Below are positions 1 through 10,593 of a stretch of DNA of 64,000 nt, piece after piece. Each line of letters starts with the position of its first letter. Positions within the stretch are counted from its first letter, which is position 1. This DNA is from Aeromonadales bacterium (GTDB lineage Bacteria > Pseudomonadota > Gammaproteobacteria > Enterobacterales > Aeromonadaceae). The DNA is taken from positions 31,695-95,694 of the forward strand of contig JAAYRH010000033.1 in assembly GCA_012518835.1 (NCBI GenBank), written 5' to 3'. Made by a program: the position numbers and the translations under genes. Below the pieces are notes generated by a model. That model did not search any database and was not told the DNA's origin. It saw nothing but the letters and a program-made list of their open reading frames with translations.

Positions 1-281
<281 letters not shown>

Positions 282-317
282 TGAGCAGGCCGAATGGCTC
301 GGTCTACAGATCATCTT

Positions 318-1208
318 ATGAAACCTATTTTTGGCCGTGGACCCTCGCTTGCTATTCGTTTAGTGTTGGCGGTGCTGGTATCTGTTGTGCTGATTGTTGC
401 CGACAGCCGCTATCATAGTTTTGCCGAGGTGAAGGTGTATCTCAATTCACTGGTAAGCCCGCTGCAATATATGGCGAACGGCCCTCGTTTGCTGCTCGAC
501 TCTGCCTCTAATCAGTTGATGACTAGCCAATCTTTATTGGCGCAATCGCAGCGGCTAGAGAAAGAGTTGTTTTTGCTGCGCGACGATTTGTTGCGCTTAC
601 GCCATCTTGAGCAAGAAAATAAGCGGCTACGGGATTTATTAGGTTCACCGGTCCACTTTGATACTCGCCGCGTAGTAGCTGAGATCATGGCGGTGGATAC
701 CGACCCCTTTTCTCATCAGGTGGTATTAGATAAAGGCAGTCTGGCGGGTGCGTTTGCTGGGCAGCCGGTACTCAATGAGCAAGGAGTAGTAGGACAGGTG
801 ATCTCGGTGGGTAAAACCACCAGTCGTGTGTTGCTGATCACCGATACCAGCCATGGTATACCGGTGCGCGTGGCGCGAAATGATATTCGAGCCATTGCGA
901 GTGGCAGCGGCCAACTAGACCGCCTGTTGCTGCATAATATTACCCGCAATACTGATATTAAAGAGGGCGATGTCTTATTGAGCTCGGGTCTGGCGGGGCG
1001 CTTTCCTGAAGGCTATCCCGTAGGACGAGTGAGCCGAGTAGGGTATGAAGAAGGTCAGCCTTTTGCTGATATCCATGTGCAGCCTTTTGCCGCCTTAGAC
1101 CGTATCCGTTACTTGTTATTACTATGGCCGGAGTCTCCTGCCTTAGTCGTAGACTCAGCGGATTTTGAATTAGAGCCACTCGCTATTGCTGAAGAGTCAG
1201 ACCTATAA
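318..1208 (+). CDS. mreC: Rod-shape-determining protein MreC
   Basis: MreC is the bitopic inner-membrane protein that links MreB to the PBP2/RodA elongation machinery in the periplasm. The N-terminus (MKPIFGRGPSL) matches the family start. A membrane helix of about 20 residues follows, then a coiled coil (about residues 55-105) and the two periplasmic beta domains. I chose the ATG at 318 because homologues begin MKPIF. An in-frame ATG at 294 would add eight residues, and neither start has a strong ribosome-binding site. The protein ends shortly after the beta domains and lacks the long Pro/Gln-rich tail of E. coli MreC. It shares one base with mreD (TAATG). Confidence 0.95.
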   Translation: MKPIFGRGPSLAIRLVLAVLVSVVLIVADSRYHSFAEVKVYLNSLVSPLQYMANGPRLLLDSASNQLMTSQSLLAQSQRLEKELFLLRDDLLRLRHLEQENKRLRDLLGSPVHFDTRRVVAEIMAVDTDPFSHQVVLDKGSLAGAFAGQPVLNEQGVVGQVISVGKTTSRVLLITDTSHGIPVRVARNDIRAIASGSGQLDRLLLHNITRNTDIKEGDVLLSSGLAGRFPEGYPVGRVSRVGYEEGQPFADIHVQPFAALDRIRYLLLLWPESPALVVDSADFELEPLAIAEESDL

Positions 1209-1696
1209 TGAGACGCTTTTCTTTACTTGGCCGACTGGCGATTATTTGCAGTCTTTTGCTGGCGCTGATCCTATCTATTTTACCACTTCCGGAAGTGATC
1301 GCTCCTTTTCGGCCTGATTGGCTATTGCTTACTTTGGTCTATTGGACTATCGCGCTACCACACAGAGCTAATGTGGGGACCGCTTTTATTGCCGGCTTAC
1401 TGCTAGACGTGTTGCTTGGCTCAGTGCTTGGGGGTCATGCGTTAGCGCTGGTGATCCCGGTGTATTTAGCGGCCACGCAATTTCAACGGATACGCAATTA
1501 CTCGGTATGGCAGCAAGCTTTTGTGATTGGCGCACTTGCGATGCTCAATAAATTACTGATTTTTTGGGCGGCTTACATGAATCGTGATATTCAACTGGAT
1601 TATCATTACTTTTGGTCCATCGTCAGTAGTATGGTGTTCTGGCCTTGGGTATTTTTATTGTTGCGCAAGTGCCGGCGCCAATTTTCTTTATCTTGA
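1208..1696 (+). CDS. mreD: Rod-shape-determining protein MreD
   Basis: MreD is the small polytopic inner-membrane partner of MreC in the elongasome. The 162-residue product is the normal family length and almost wholly hydrophobic, with about five predicted membrane segments. It contains the family's RPDWLLL stretch near residue 35 and a basic C-terminus. Its ATG overlaps the mreC stop by one base, so translation is probably coupled. maf starts nine bases after its stop, consistent with a single mreBCD-maf transcript. Confidence 0.94.
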   Translation: MRRFSLLGRLAIICSLLLALILSILPLPEVIAPFRPDWLLLTLVYWTIALPHRANVGTAFIAGLLLDVLLGSVLGGHALALVIPVYLAATQFQRIRNYSVWQQAFVIGALAMLNKLLIFWAAYMNRDIQLDYHYFWSIVSSMVFWPWVFLLLRKCRRQFSLS

Positions 1697-1704
1697 GTTG
1701 AAGT

Positions 1705-2280
1705 ATGTCACCCCGCTTATATTTAGCCTCTGGCTCCCCTCGTCGCCATGAACTACTAACTCAACTAAATATACCTTTTACTGTGGTGCGTCCCGACGTA
1801 ACCGAGCAGCAGCAGCCTCACGAGTTGGCCAGTGATTATGTATGCCGCCTGGCGCGCGATAAGGCGCTTGCCGGTGGATTAATGGCCCCTTTGCCGTTAC
1901 CGGTGTTGGCTGGCGATACCATAGTAGTACTCGATGACAGGGTGTTAGAAAAGCCGAACAGCCAGGCCGAAGGATTCGCTATGTTGCGCCAGTTATCGGG
2001 GCGCACTCATCAGGTATTAACCGCGATAGCGCTGCTTAACGACGGTCAGTTAAGCGATGTACTAGTGAGTACCGAGGTGTGTTTTCGGACCTTAACCGAG
2101 CAGGATATTGAGTCTTACTGGGCGAGCGGTGAGCCGCAAGATAAAGCCGGTGGCTATGGCATCCAAGGGCTAGGGGGGCGCTTTGTTCAGTGGATCCACG
2201 GCAGCTACAGTAGCGTCGTGGGCTTACCTTTAGTGGAAACCGAGGCATTACTCAGCAAAGCGGGCCTTTTATCTCGCTGA
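1705..2280 (+). CDS. maf: Maf-family nucleoside triphosphate pyrophosphatase (YhdE type)
   Basis: Maf proteins hydrolyse non-canonical or excess nucleoside triphosphates to monophosphates. The YhdE subgroup acts on dTTP, UTP and modified pyrimidines. The 191-residue product opens with [12 protein letters not shown], the signature substrate-binding loop. It has the GDTIV catalytic aspartate motif near residue 72 and the [10 protein letters not shown] segment near residue 147. Similarity to E. coli YhdE is clear along its whole length. It sits after mreD, as in E. coli and Pseudomonas, and is probably cotranscribed. Assignment to YhdE rather than YceF rests on context and the GIQGLGG segment. 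Confidence 0.93.
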   Translation: MSPRLYLASGSPRRHELLTQLNIPFTVVRPDVTEQQQPHELASDYVCRLARDKALAGGLMAPLPLPVLAGDTIVVLDDRVLEKPNSQAEGFAMLRQLSGRTHQVLTAIALLNDGQLSDVLVSTEVCFRTLTEQDIESYWASGEPQDKAGGYGIQGLGGRFVQWIHGSYSSVVGLPLVETEALLSKAGLLSR

Positions 2281-2290
2281 TTTCTTATCT

Positions 2291-2310
2291 CTTTGTGGTT
2301 CTGTGGTAGT
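2291..2310. repeat. Copy 1 of a short intergenic repeat (TGTGGTTCTGTGG core)
   Basis: The maf-rng gap holds TTTGTGGTTCTGTGG preceded by ATCTC. A very similar string (ATCTCT, then CGTGGGTTCTGTGG) lies at 36794-36818 in another intergenic region. Two related copies in non-coding DNA of one window suggest a dispersed repeat family rather than chance, but the match is short. Confidence 0.35.
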
Positions 2311-2347
2311 TTAGAAGACATTAACTTCTCCTATAGGTGATGTAAGT

Positions 2348-3817
2348 ATGTCGGCGGAACTGATCATTAATATGACGCCTGCAGAAACCCGAGTCGCACT
2401 AGTGGACAACGGGATTTTGCAAGAGGTGCATGTCGAGCGCCAAGCGCGGCGCGGGATTGTCGGTAATATCTACAAAGGCAAAGTCAGTCGGGTGTTGCCT
2501 GGCATGCAGGCCGCTTTTGTTGATATTGGCGGTGAGCGGGCGGCATTTTTGCACGCCTCCGATATTATGCCCCACACCGAATGTGTGGCGACTAAAGAGC
2601 AGGCGCATTTTCAGACGGGTAATATCGCCGAGCTGGTGCGTCAAGGCCAAGATATCGTGGTGCAGGTGGTTAAGGACCCTTTAGGTACTAAGGGAGCACG
2701 TTTAACTACCGATATTACTTTACCTTCCCGCTATCTGGTGTTTATGCCGGGTAGCGCCTATGTCGGCGTTTCTCAACGTATTGATTCCGAGCAAGAGCGC
2801 GAGCGCCTTAAAGCGATTGTAGGTGAGTATGTGGACGAGCAAGGCGGTTATATTATTCGCACGGCGGCCGAAGGTGTAGGAGAAACCGAGTTAGCGCAAG
2901 ACGCGGCTTTTTTAAATCGACTCTGGCGCAAAATTCAAGAGCGTCGTCGCAAGCTCTCTTCTTGCTCGATGCTCTATGAAGATCTGGGGTTGAGTTGTCG
3001 TATTGTGCGAGACTTTGTCGGTGCTGAGTTAGACCGTATCCGGGTAGACTCGCGCCTGACCTATGAAACCTTATGCCAGTTTGTTGATGAGTTTGTGCCG
3101 GAGCTCAGTGGGAAAATCGAATACTACCAAGGCAGCTCGCCTATTTTTGATCTTTATGATGTAGAAAATGAAATTCAACGTGCCCTAAATCGCAAAGTGG
3201 AATTAAAGTCTGGTGGTTATTTAATTATCGATCAAACCGAAGCCATGACCACAGTGGATATTAATACTGGCGCCTTTGTTGGCCATCGCAATCTCGAAGA
3301 AACTATTTTTAATACTAATACTGAAGCCACACAGGCCATTGCTCGGCAGCTAAGATTACGCAACTTGGGTGGCATTATTATTATTGATTTTATTGATATG
3401 TACGACGACGAGCATAAGCGTCGGGTACTACATAGCCTAGAGACGGCCTTGGCTAAAGATCGTGCTAAAACCAACGTGAATGGCTTTTCGCAACTGGGTT
3501 TAGTGGAAATGACCCGCAAGCGCACCCGCGAAAGTTTAGAGCATGTGTTATGTGGCCCATGTCCAGAGTGTGATGGGCGCGCGCGGGTTAAAACCGTAGA
3601 AACCGTTTGTTATGAAATACTGCGCGAAATTACCCGCGTCAATAAAGCCTACGATGCTGATAAGTTTGTTGTGTATGCGGCCCTTGCTGTGTCATCGGCA
3701 TTACAAGAAGATGAGTCTCATATGCTGGCCGAGTTGGAAGTTTTTATTGGCAAACAAGTACAGGTAAAAAGCGAACCTTTATATAATCAAGAACAGTTTG
3801 ATGTGGTGATGATGTAG
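2348..3817 (+). CDS. rng: Ribonuclease G
   Basis: RNase G is a cytoplasmic endonuclease of the RNase E/G family that matures the 5' end of 16S rRNA and cuts some mRNAs. At 489 residues it equals the E. coli enzyme in length, and it lacks the long C-terminal scaffold of RNase E. An S1 RNA-binding domain spans about residues 38-125. The two metal-binding catalytic aspartates are visible at D304 (TTVDINTG) and D347 (IIDFID). The zinc-link CPEC lies at 405-408. The gene follows maf after 67 bases and overlaps the yhdP start by one base. Confidence 0.96.
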   Translation: MSAELIINMTPAETRVALVDNGILQEVHVERQARRGIVGNIYKGKVSRVLPGMQAAFVDIGGERAAFLHASDIMPHTECVATKEQAHFQTGNIAELVRQGQDIVVQVVKDPLGTKGARLTTDITLPSRYLVFMPGSAYVGVSQRIDSEQERERLKAIVGEYVDEQGGYIIRTAAEGVGETELAQDAAFLNRLWRKIQERRRKLSSCSMLYEDLGLSCRIVRDFVGAELDRIRVDSRLTYETLCQFVDEFVPELSGKIEYYQGSSPIFDLYDVENEIQRALNRKVELKSGGYLIIDQTEAMTTVDINTGAFVGHRNLEETIFNTNTEATQAIARQLRLRNLGGIIIIDFIDMYDDEHKRRVLHSLETALAKDRAKTNVNGFSQLGLVEMTRKRTRESLEHVLCGPCPECDGRARVKTVETVCYEILREITRVNKAYDADKFVVYAALAVSSALQEDESHMLAELEVFIGKQVQVKSEPLYNQEQFDVVMM

Positions 3818-6800
3818 TGTCTCAGATGTTACGGCGCAGTTTAAACTGGGGTTGGCTAAGCTTGGCGGTATTGGCCGTGCTAATGGCATTGCTGATCACG
3901 GTGCTGCGCTTTGGTTCGCCTTATTTAAATCAGTGGCAACAGCAATGGGTAGATAAGGCGTTTAGTAACAGTGAGCTGGCGGTGACCATTGGTGAGCTAG
4001 GGTTAAGCTGGCGTGATTTTGGCCCGGTACTGGTGGTCAAGGACGTACAGCTCGTACCCGAAAGCGGACCACCGATGAAGCTAGAGCGCGCCTTAGTGGA
4101 TATGCAGCTCTGGCAAAGCTTACGCCAATGGCAACCTGTATTGAATGAACTGATCTTAGAAGACCTATATCTACCGATTGAGGTCTCGAGAGATGCCTCC
4201 TCTATGCCCGATATCGACTGGCAACAGTTACGTCGCTTAGTACTCACCACAGTGGAACGTTTTACTCTTACCCAAGCGCAAGTGGTGTTTACCAGCGCCG
4301 AGCAGCAAGTGTTGTCTGCTTTATATGTTTCTAACTTGCAGTGGCAAAATAGCCCCGACTTACATCAAGGCCAAGGCCGGTTAGGAGTGAGCCCCGATCC
4401 AGAGCAGCAATTGGATTTTCGTGGCCATTTAACGGGCTCTAGTGAGCAATTAACCGGTGGGGTTTATTTAGCAGCCGATGAGTTAGATATCTCTAGTTTA
4501 TTTAGTCACGCCGGTTTACCCGCTCAAGTTAAGCAGCCAACGCAAGCGAGCCTCGACTTTGAGTTATGGCTGGAATGGCAACAAGGCCAGCTTAGCGCCG
4601 GCATTTGGCAGCTTGGTGAAAATTATTTACGCCTTGATGAGCACCACCAAATCCAAGTTGACCGTGGCCGCGTGCAGTGGCAGCCCACCGAGCATGGCTG
4701 GCAGCTGGCCAGCCAAAACATCGATATTAAGGTGGACGGTGAACCTTGGCTAGCCTGGTCTGCTCAGTTAGATAAGCAAGATGAACAATTAGTAGGCTAT
4801 TTAGATCAACTGACCTTTACCGATCTTGCCTTAGTAGCACAATGGGGAGAAGTATTTTGGCCTAGCCTCGCCCATCAACTCGCCAATATTCGCCCTAGCG
4901 GCCGACTGGCAAATCTTTATTATTCAGCCGTGGAAAATGGCAAGCAATGGCGCTGGCAAGGTGATTTATTAGAAGTAAGCACTCAAGCGTTTGAATGGGT
5001 ACCGGCCACCCAAGGGCTGAATGGCCACTTCTCTTTTGGTGCTAACGGCGGTGCGCTGAGTATTGAGCAGCTGGCGGCCAGCGATTGGCAATACCAACAG
5101 GCGTTTCGTGCTCCTTGGCCCATGCAAACTTTAAGTAGTGAAGTGCGCTGGCAGCAGCAGAAGGCGGGTGACTGGTGGCTGTGGAGCGATAAGCTAGATG
5201 TCGTGACGAAAGATGTGGCCTTACAAGGTTGGTTTAGCTTACATATTCCATTGCAAGGCTCCCCTATGCTCAGTGCCTCAGCGCATGCTGACGTACTCAG
5301 AGCCGAGCAAGCCTACCGTTATTTCCCAGAGCCACTGATGGGCTCGGCCTTAGTCGACTATTTACAAGGCGCAATCCGGGGTGGGCAAGCACAGGGCGCA
5401 AAAGTCATGTGGTATGGAGCGCTAGATGCTTTCCCTTATCAAGACAACCAAGGCATTTTTCAAGCCAAAGTCCCGCTGCGCGATGCTCAGTTTCGCTTTG
5501 ATCCCGACTGGCAACCATTAAGCGCTTTAGACCTCGACTTGCTATTTGAAAATGACAACTTGTATATGAAGGGCGAAGAAGGCCTGTTGGGCTCGGTCAC
5601 CGCCAGCCAGATTAAAGCACAAATTGTACCGCTAGATGAAGATGCCAACTTAGAGCTGAGCGCCCATATTCAGGGAGAAGGCGAGGCAGTGACCAGTTAT
5701 CTGCAAAGCTCGGCGCTGGCCGATTCGGTCGGCATTACTTTAGAGCAGCTGCAAGTCACTGGCCCCTTAAGTGGCCAACTGGCCTTAACCATTCCCTTAA
5801 ATGAGGGAGAAGTGCTAGTAAATGGCCATGTGGATTTTGCGCAAAACAACGTCTTAGTTAAACCGCTGGACTTACCCTTATCTAAAGTTAGTGGTCGCTT
5901 GCACTTTGATGAGCAGAAAACCCGCTTTGATGAGCTGCAAGCTCACTGGCTCGGACAACCGCTGCAGTTGACGTATCGCGGTCAAGAGGTGCCGAATGGC
6001 TATGAGGTTCAACTCGACTTAAGCGGCCAACTAAACAGTGATGCCTTAGCAAATGCTTATCCCATGTTAGATGTCCTCTCCGGTGAGGGACGCTGGCGTG
6101 GCAAGCTCGATTTAACGCTGCCCGAACAAGGGCCGCTCCAATATCAATTTAGAGCTGACTCTGATTTAGTGGGCTTAGCTAGTCAGCTGCCCGCCCCCTT
6201 AAAAAAAACCAAATCACAAGCGTGGGCGACTCACCTTGAGGTGCAAGGCAATGACGAACGTGCAGGGGTTAGTCTTAAAGTGGGGCCCGATATTCAAGGG
6301 GAGTCACAACTGCGCTTTGAGCCTCAGTTAACCGTCGACCGCTTATGGTTAAGCTTAGGGCCCAAGCCGGCTACTGCAGCACGAGCACCATTAGATATTG
6401 CAGTGCGCTTAGCCGATCTCACCCTAGATGATTGGTTAGCACAACTTTCCCAATGGCAAACCTCAGCTAGCAAGGCCCAGAGCTCGGCTAGTTCATTTAG
6501 CTTGCCTCATCCTTATCGTGTCTCGTTGCATGCCAGTCGAGCCCAACTTTGGGAACAACCCCTTAATCAATTGCACCTATCGTTGCGACCCGCAGCCCAT
6601 CAAATGCAGCAACTTGATATAGAGGCTGAGCAAGTTAAAGGGCGCGTTACGTTTGGTAGTCAGCAGGTGCTGCAAGCAAACTTTGAGCGGTTATGGTTAA
6701 GCTCGCTTGAGCCTAATAAAGAAAAAAACACAGCGGCCGGTCAAGCTGAGCCAACTTTCTCGCCACAGCAAGTGCCTGCCGTGCAATTTAGCTGTGAGGA

Positions 6801-7605
6801 CTGTCGCTGGCAAAAATTGGCCCTAGGTAAAGTTAACTTTGAGTTAGCGCCCCAGCCTAAAGAGGATAGCGTCGCATTACGCAACTTGTATATCGACGGC
6901 CCTTTGCTGACGCTTCAGGCCAATGGTCAGTGGCTACAGCATAGCAGTGGCAATTTAAGCCGCCTAGAGTGGCAAACTAGTACGCCATCGCTGCAGCGAC
7001 TGTGGCAGTCGTTAGATAAAGACTCTCCTTTTAGTGAAACCTCGGCAGAGCTACAAGGAAAAGTGCGCTGGCTAGATGTGCCTTGGCAGCCTCAGCTGGC
7101 CACTATGGATGGTGAGCTGGCACTTTCAACGGGAGCGGGGGTGTTAAAAGAAGTGAGCGATAAAGGCGCTGGGTTATTATCAGTAGTGAGCTTAGAGTCG
7201 GTGATGCGCCGTTTGCGGTTAGATTTTCGGGATATTTATGCCAAAGGCTTTTACTTTGATCGTATTATCGCCAGCGGAAAGTTGCGTAATGGAATTTTAC
7301 ACAACCATGACTTATTGCTTAAAGGGGCGGCGGGCGACTTACAAGGCAAAGGTGAGGTTAACTTTGCTACTGAACAGATAGATTATCATGTAGAGCTACT
7401 GCCTAACTTAACTGCCAACTTACCGGTGGTGGCGGCCTTTGCTGTGACCCCGGTGACCGGTTTGTACGTGTTTGCGCTATCTAAAGTATTAGGTCCGGTA
7501 GTCGATGTGTTCACTCGCATTCGTTACCATGTGACAGGAACGCTAGATGATCCTGTAGTATCAGAACAAGGGCGAGACAAGGATCAAGTCAAGTTAGCCC
7601 AGTGA
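3817..7605 (+). CDS. yhdP: YhdP, AsmA-like intermembrane phospholipid transporter
   Basis: YhdP is a very long AsmA/VPS13-like protein anchored in the inner membrane. In E. coli it carries phospholipid across the periplasm, partly redundantly with TamB and YdbH. The product is 1262 residues, the usual size. It has one N-terminal membrane helix (about 12-34), a long repetitive beta-rich periplasmic body, and the conserved C-terminal region near 1100-1230 (ELALSTGAGVL, then an amphipathic stretch around LPVVAAF). It begins with GTG inside the rng stop codon (TAGTG). An ATG three codons later is an alternative start. Confidence 0.92.
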   Translation: MSQMLRRSLNWGWLSLAVLAVLMALLITVLRFGSPYLNQWQQQWVDKAFSNSELAVTIGELGLSWRDFGPVLVVKDVQLVPESGPPMKLERALVDMQLWQSLRQWQPVLNELILEDLYLPIEVSRDASSMPDIDWQQLRRLVLTTVERFTLTQAQVVFTSAEQQVLSALYVSNLQWQNSPDLHQGQGRLGVSPDPEQQLDFRGHLTGSSEQLTGGVYLAADELDISSLFSHAGLPAQVKQPTQASLDFELWLEWQQGQLSAGIWQLGENYLRLDEHHQIQVDRGRVQWQPTEHGWQLASQNIDIKVDGEPWLAWSAQLDKQDEQLVGYLDQLTFTDLALVAQWGEVFWPSLAHQLANIRPSGRLANLYYSAVENGKQWRWQGDLLEVSTQAFEWVPATQGLNGHFSFGANGGALSIEQLAASDWQYQQAFRAPWPMQTLSSEVRWQQQKAGDWWLWSDKLDVVTKDVALQGWFSLHIPLQGSPMLSASAHADVLRAEQAYRYFPEPLMGSALVDYLQGAIRGGQAQGAKVMWYGALDAFPYQDNQGIFQAKVPLRDAQFRFDPDWQPLSALDLDLLFENDNLYMKGEEGLLGSVTASQIKAQIVPLDEDANLELSAHIQGEGEAVTSYLQSSALADSVGITLEQLQVTGPLSGQLALTIPLNEGEVLVNGHVDFAQNNVLVKPLDLPLSKVSGRLHFDEQKTRFDELQAHWLGQPLQLTYRGQEVPNGYEVQLDLSGQLNSDALANAYPMLDVLSGEGRWRGKLDLTLPEQGPLQYQFRADSDLVGLASQLPAPLKKTKSQAWATHLEVQGNDERAGVSLKVGPDIQGESQLRFEPQLTVDRLWLSLGPKPATAARAPLDIAVRLADLTLDDWLAQLSQWQTSASKAQSSASSFSLPHPYRVSLHASRAQLWEQPLNQLHLSLRPAAHQMQQLDIEAEQVKGRVTFGSQQVLQANFERLWLSSLEPNKEKNTAAGQAEPTFSPQQVPAVQFSCEDCRWQKLALGKVNFELAPQPKEDSVALRNLYIDGPLLTLQANGQWLQHSSGNLSRLEWQTSTPSLQRLWQSLDKDSPFSETSAELQGKVRWLDVPWQPQLATMDGELALSTGAGVLKEVSDKGAGLLSVVSLESVMRRLRLDFRDIYAKGFYFDRIIASGKLRNGILHNHDLLLKGAAGDLQGKGEVNFATEQIDYHVELLPNLTANLPVVAAFAVTPVTGLYVFALSKVLGPVVDVFTRIRYHVTGTLDDPVVSEQGRDKDQVKLAQ

Positions 7606-7633
7606 TACTGTGTAGCTAGATAAGGAGACGTTA

Positions 7634-8455
7634 ATGGAATTAGTCGCGATACAAATGACCGCCGGAACCGATTGGGAAGTTAATAAGGCCCGTATTACCG
7701 AATTACTGGCGCAATTACCTCAACAGCGCCCGCTACTGGTGCAGCTACCCGAAAACGCTGTGACGTTTGGTAGTAAAAAAGCCATTGTGCTGAATGCTGA
7801 ACCGGTGGGCGAAGGGCCAATACAAGCTCAGTTTAGTCAGTGGGCACGTGAGCTAGGAATTTGGTTAGTAGTGGGCTCAATGCCGACTTGTATTGCCGAT
7901 AGTGAACGTTTTCACTCCACCAGTCTAGTATATAACGAGCAAGGCGCCTTAGTGGGGCATTATCATAAGCTCCATCTCTTTGATGCCGACGTTGCCGATG
8001 GACAAGGCAGTTATCGAGAGTCTGATACTTATGCGCCGGGCAATGAGCTAAGCGTGATCGACAGTCCCTTTGGTCGGTTGGGTTTATCAATCTGTTATGA
8101 TTTGCGTTTTCCTGAACTCTATCGCGCCTTACGAGCCCAAGATGCAGAAATTTTAATGGTGCCTGCTGCTTTTACGCGTACCACAGGCGAAGCTCACTGG
8201 TTGCCATTACTACAGGCCAGAGCGATTGAGAATCAATGTTATGTGGTGGCCGCGGGGTTATATGGCGAACAGGGAAAGCGCCAAACCTGGGGGCATTCGG
8301 TGATTATCGATCCTTGGGGGAAAATACAAACGTGTCTGCCAAAAGGACAGGGACTTATTTCGACCTCAGTCGACCCAGAGCGGCTGGCCCAAATACGCCG
8401 GCAAATGCCGGTGGCCCAACATGCCCGCTTTAGCGCGGATTGGAGAAGTGAATGA
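7634..8455 (+). CDS. Nitrilase-superfamily amidohydrolase (Nit1/Nit2-like)
   Basis: This is a carbon-nitrogen hydrolase of 273 residues with the full Glu-Lys-Cys triad: E40 in LPEN, K112 in YHKLHLFD, and C154 in [12 protein letters not shown]. The last motif and the overall length fit the Nit1/Nit2/YbeM branch. Characterised members remove the amide of deaminated glutathione or omega-amidate substrates, so a metabolite-repair role is likely, but the substrate is inferred. A good AAGGAGA site precedes the ATG. The stop overlaps tldD by four bases (ATGA). Pseudomonas has the same gene between yhdP and tldD, from memory. Confidence 0.88.
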   Translation: MELVAIQMTAGTDWEVNKARITELLAQLPQQRPLLVQLPENAVTFGSKKAIVLNAEPVGEGPIQAQFSQWARELGIWLVVGSMPTCIADSERFHSTSLVYNEQGALVGHYHKLHLFDADVADGQGSYRESDTYAPGNELSVIDSPFGRLGLSICYDLRFPELYRALRAQDAEILMVPAAFTRTTGEAHWLPLLQARAIENQCYVVAAGLYGEQGKRQTWGHSVIIDPWGKIQTCLPKGQGLISTSVDPERLAQIRRQMPVAQHARFSADWRSE

Positions 8456-9897
8456 GTATTGAACAAATTAACCGCAGTATTTTAGTGCCCAATGATCTGG
8501 ATATGGCATTTTTAGAAGGGCAACTAGCGCGGTTAAGCCGCCATCAAATTGATTTTGCCGATCTCTACTTTCAAAATAGTGTGCACGAGTCTTGGGTGCT
8601 AGAAGATGGCATTGTTAAAGATGGAAGTTACAACATCGAGCAAGGCGTAGGTGTGCGAGCGATTAGCGGTGAAAAAACCGGCTTTGCCTATTCTGATGAA
8701 CTAAATAGCGCAGCCCTGCAGCAGGCAGTTACAGCAGCCAGAGGCATTGCTGAAACGGGTGGCAGTGGTCGTTTTCAAGTCGGTAAAGCTCAGCCTGTTA
8801 CTGCTCGTTATCAGGCAGTGAACCCGCTAGATAGTCTTACCCGAGAGCAAAAGATTGCACTATTACAGCAAATGGATGCTTTTGCCCGCAGCCTAGATCC
8901 GGCGGTGACTCAAGTAATTGCCTCTTTATCTGGCGTTTATGAAGAAATACTCGTTATGGCCACTGATGGCACCTTAGCGACCGACTTTCGCCCATTAGTG
9001 CGCTTAAACTGCTCGGTACTGGTAGAGCGCAATGGCCGTCGTGAACGCGGCGGGAGTGGCGGCGGAGGTCGCTTAGGCTACGAATATTTCTTAGAAGAAG
9101 TGGATAACGAGCCCAGAGCCATGGGCTATGTAAAAGAAGCGGTGCGCCAAGCATTAGTTAATCTTGATGCCATTGAAGCGCCTGCTGGCACTATGCCGGT
9201 AGTATTGGGCGCGGGCTGGCCGGGCGTATTACTGCATGAAGCGGTGGGCCATGGCTTAGAAGGCGACTTTAACCGTAAAGGCTCTTCGGCTTATGCAGGA
9301 CGAGTGGGAGAGAAAGTGGCTTCTAGTCTGTGCACTATTGTTGATGATGGCACTATGGCTAATCGTCGCGGCTCTTTATCCATCGATGATGAAGGGACGG
9401 CTACCGATTATAATGTCTTAATTAAAGACGGTATTTTACAAGGTTATATGCAAGACAAGCTCAATGCGCGCCTGATGGGGGTTGCGCCCACCGGTAATGG
9501 TCGCCGCGAGTCTTATGCGCACCTACCTATGCCGCGTATGACCAATACCTATATGCTACCGGGGGAAGCATTACCCGAAGATATTATTAAAAGCGTGAAA
9601 AAAGGCATTTATGCCCCTAACTTTGGCGGCGGCCAAGTGGATATTACCTCGGGGCGCTTTGTATTTTCTGCTTCTGAAGCTTATCTCATTGAAGATGGTA
9701 AGCTAACCTCTCCCATCAAAGGAGCCACCTTAATTGGCAATGGTCCTGAGGCCATGAGTCAGGTGTCAATGGTGGGGAATGATTTAGCTCTAGACGCCGG
9801 GGTAGGGGTGTGCGGTAAAAATGGCCAAAGCGTACCGGTAGGCGTGGGGCAACCCACTCTTAAATTAGACCAGCTTACCGTGGGTGGAACTCAGTAA
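8452..9897 (+). CDS. tldD: Metalloprotease TldD
   Basis: TldD pairs with TldE/PmbA to form a heterodimeric zinc peptidase in the cytoplasm. In E. coli it trims the microcin B17 leader and degrades unfolded peptides such as CcdA. The 481-residue product carries the metal motif HEAVGH at 262-267, the two histidines being zinc ligands. It also has the Gly-rich C-terminal segments typical of the family. Its ATG overlaps the preceding amidase stop. Its partner pmbA lies 0.7 kb downstream beyond darP. A strong hairpin terminator follows the stop. Confidence 0.96.
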   Translation: MSIEQINRSILVPNDLDMAFLEGQLARLSRHQIDFADLYFQNSVHESWVLEDGIVKDGSYNIEQGVGVRAISGEKTGFAYSDELNSAALQQAVTAARGIAETGGSGRFQVGKAQPVTARYQAVNPLDSLTREQKIALLQQMDAFARSLDPAVTQVIASLSGVYEEILVMATDGTLATDFRPLVRLNCSVLVERNGRRERGGSGGGGRLGYEYFLEEVDNEPRAMGYVKEAVRQALVNLDAIEAPAGTMPVVLGAGWPGVLLHEAVGHGLEGDFNRKGSSAYAGRVGEKVASSLCTIVDDGTMANRRGSLSIDDEGTATDYNVLIKDGILQGYMQDKLNARLMGVAPTGNGRRESYAHLPMPRMTNTYMLPGEALPEDIIKSVKKGIYAPNFGGGQVDITSGRFVFSASEAYLIEDGKLTSPIKGATLIGNGPEAMSQVSMVGNDLALDAGVGVCGKNGQSVPVGVGQPTLKLDQLTVGGTQ

Positions 9898-9922
9898 AGC
9901 CAACCTACTCTACTAAATAGCC

Positions 9923-9950
9923 AACGCCGAGTCAGTGACTCGGCGTTTTG
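9923..9950 (+). terminator. Rho-independent terminator after tldD
   Basis: AACGCCGAG pairs with CTCGGCGTT around a short loop and is followed by TTTT. It lies 25 bases past the tldD stop and closes the mreBCD-to-tldD transcription unit. It has a T-run on the + strand only, so it does not obviously serve the converging darP gene. Confidence 0.8.
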
Positions 9951-9975
9951 CTGTTAGCGCGCCACATCAACCATT

Positions 9976-10497
9976 CTATACGTCAATATTCGCTTTTAAA
10001 TATTGAAACAGTTCGCGATACGCTTTGGGAGGGATCCCCGCTGCTAGCTCTTTGCGGCCAGTACGTGCCAATTGGCGCAGCTTTTGGCGGTCTAAGTCGC
10101 GATGCTCAGCCAGCAGGGCATTCACCCCTTTATCGCCTTCTTTTATTAAGCGATCGCGCCATAACTCCAGCTTGTGAAACTGTGCGTTCACTTCGGCATT
10201 TTTATGGTCAAAGCCCGCTAAGGCTTTCTGGATTTCAGTCACATCGCGAGTACGCATTAATTTACCGACATATTGCATATGGCGGCGCAGTCCTTCTCGC
10301 TTACCTTGTAGCCGATGAGCCAATTCAATGGCTTCTAACAAGTCGTTATCTAGCGGGATTTTATCTAGTTCATGGGGGGTGAGCTTTACTAGTGATTCAC
10401 CGAGCTTTTGCAGTGCTTGGCTTTCTCGTTTCATCTCACTTTTACTGACCCATTCTATTTCTTCTTCTTGCTCTGGGGCGTCGTCGTGGTGGCGCAT
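9976..10497 (-). CDS. darP: Ribosome-associated protein DarP (YjgA)
   Basis: DarP (formerly YjgA, DUF615) binds the pre-50S particle and helps late maturation of the peptidyl-transferase centre. The 173-residue product is very charged and helical. It shows the family's EEIEWVSKSEMKRE opening, the central KRREGLRRHMQYVGKLMR-like run and the C-terminal YRELFQYLK. A GGA Shine-Dalgarno core lies about seven bases before the ATG. It is transcribed towards tldD and away from pmbA, and sits between the genes for the two TldD/E subunits. An overlapping open frame on the + strand is a shadow. Confidence 0.93.
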   Translation of the reverse strand: MRHHDDAPEQEEEIEWVSKSEMKRESQALQKLGESLVKLTPHELDKIPLDNDLLEAIELAHRLQGKREGLRRHMQYVGKLMRTRDVTEIQKALAGFDHKNAEVNAQFHKLELWRDRLIKEGDKGVNALLAEHRDLDRQKLRQLARTGRKELAAGIPPKAYRELFQYLKANIDV

Positions 10498-10593
10498 AGC
10501 GATTCCGTGTCTATTAAGAGGTAAGTTTATATATTACCAGCTTCTCCCAAGCTACGCAGTGGTCTGTTATGCTAACTACAAACTGAGCTAACG

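Noticed and set aside
9948-10382. A 144-codon open frame on the + strand opposite darP
   Set aside because: It lies wholly over darP on the other strand, has no ribosome-binding site and shows no family features.
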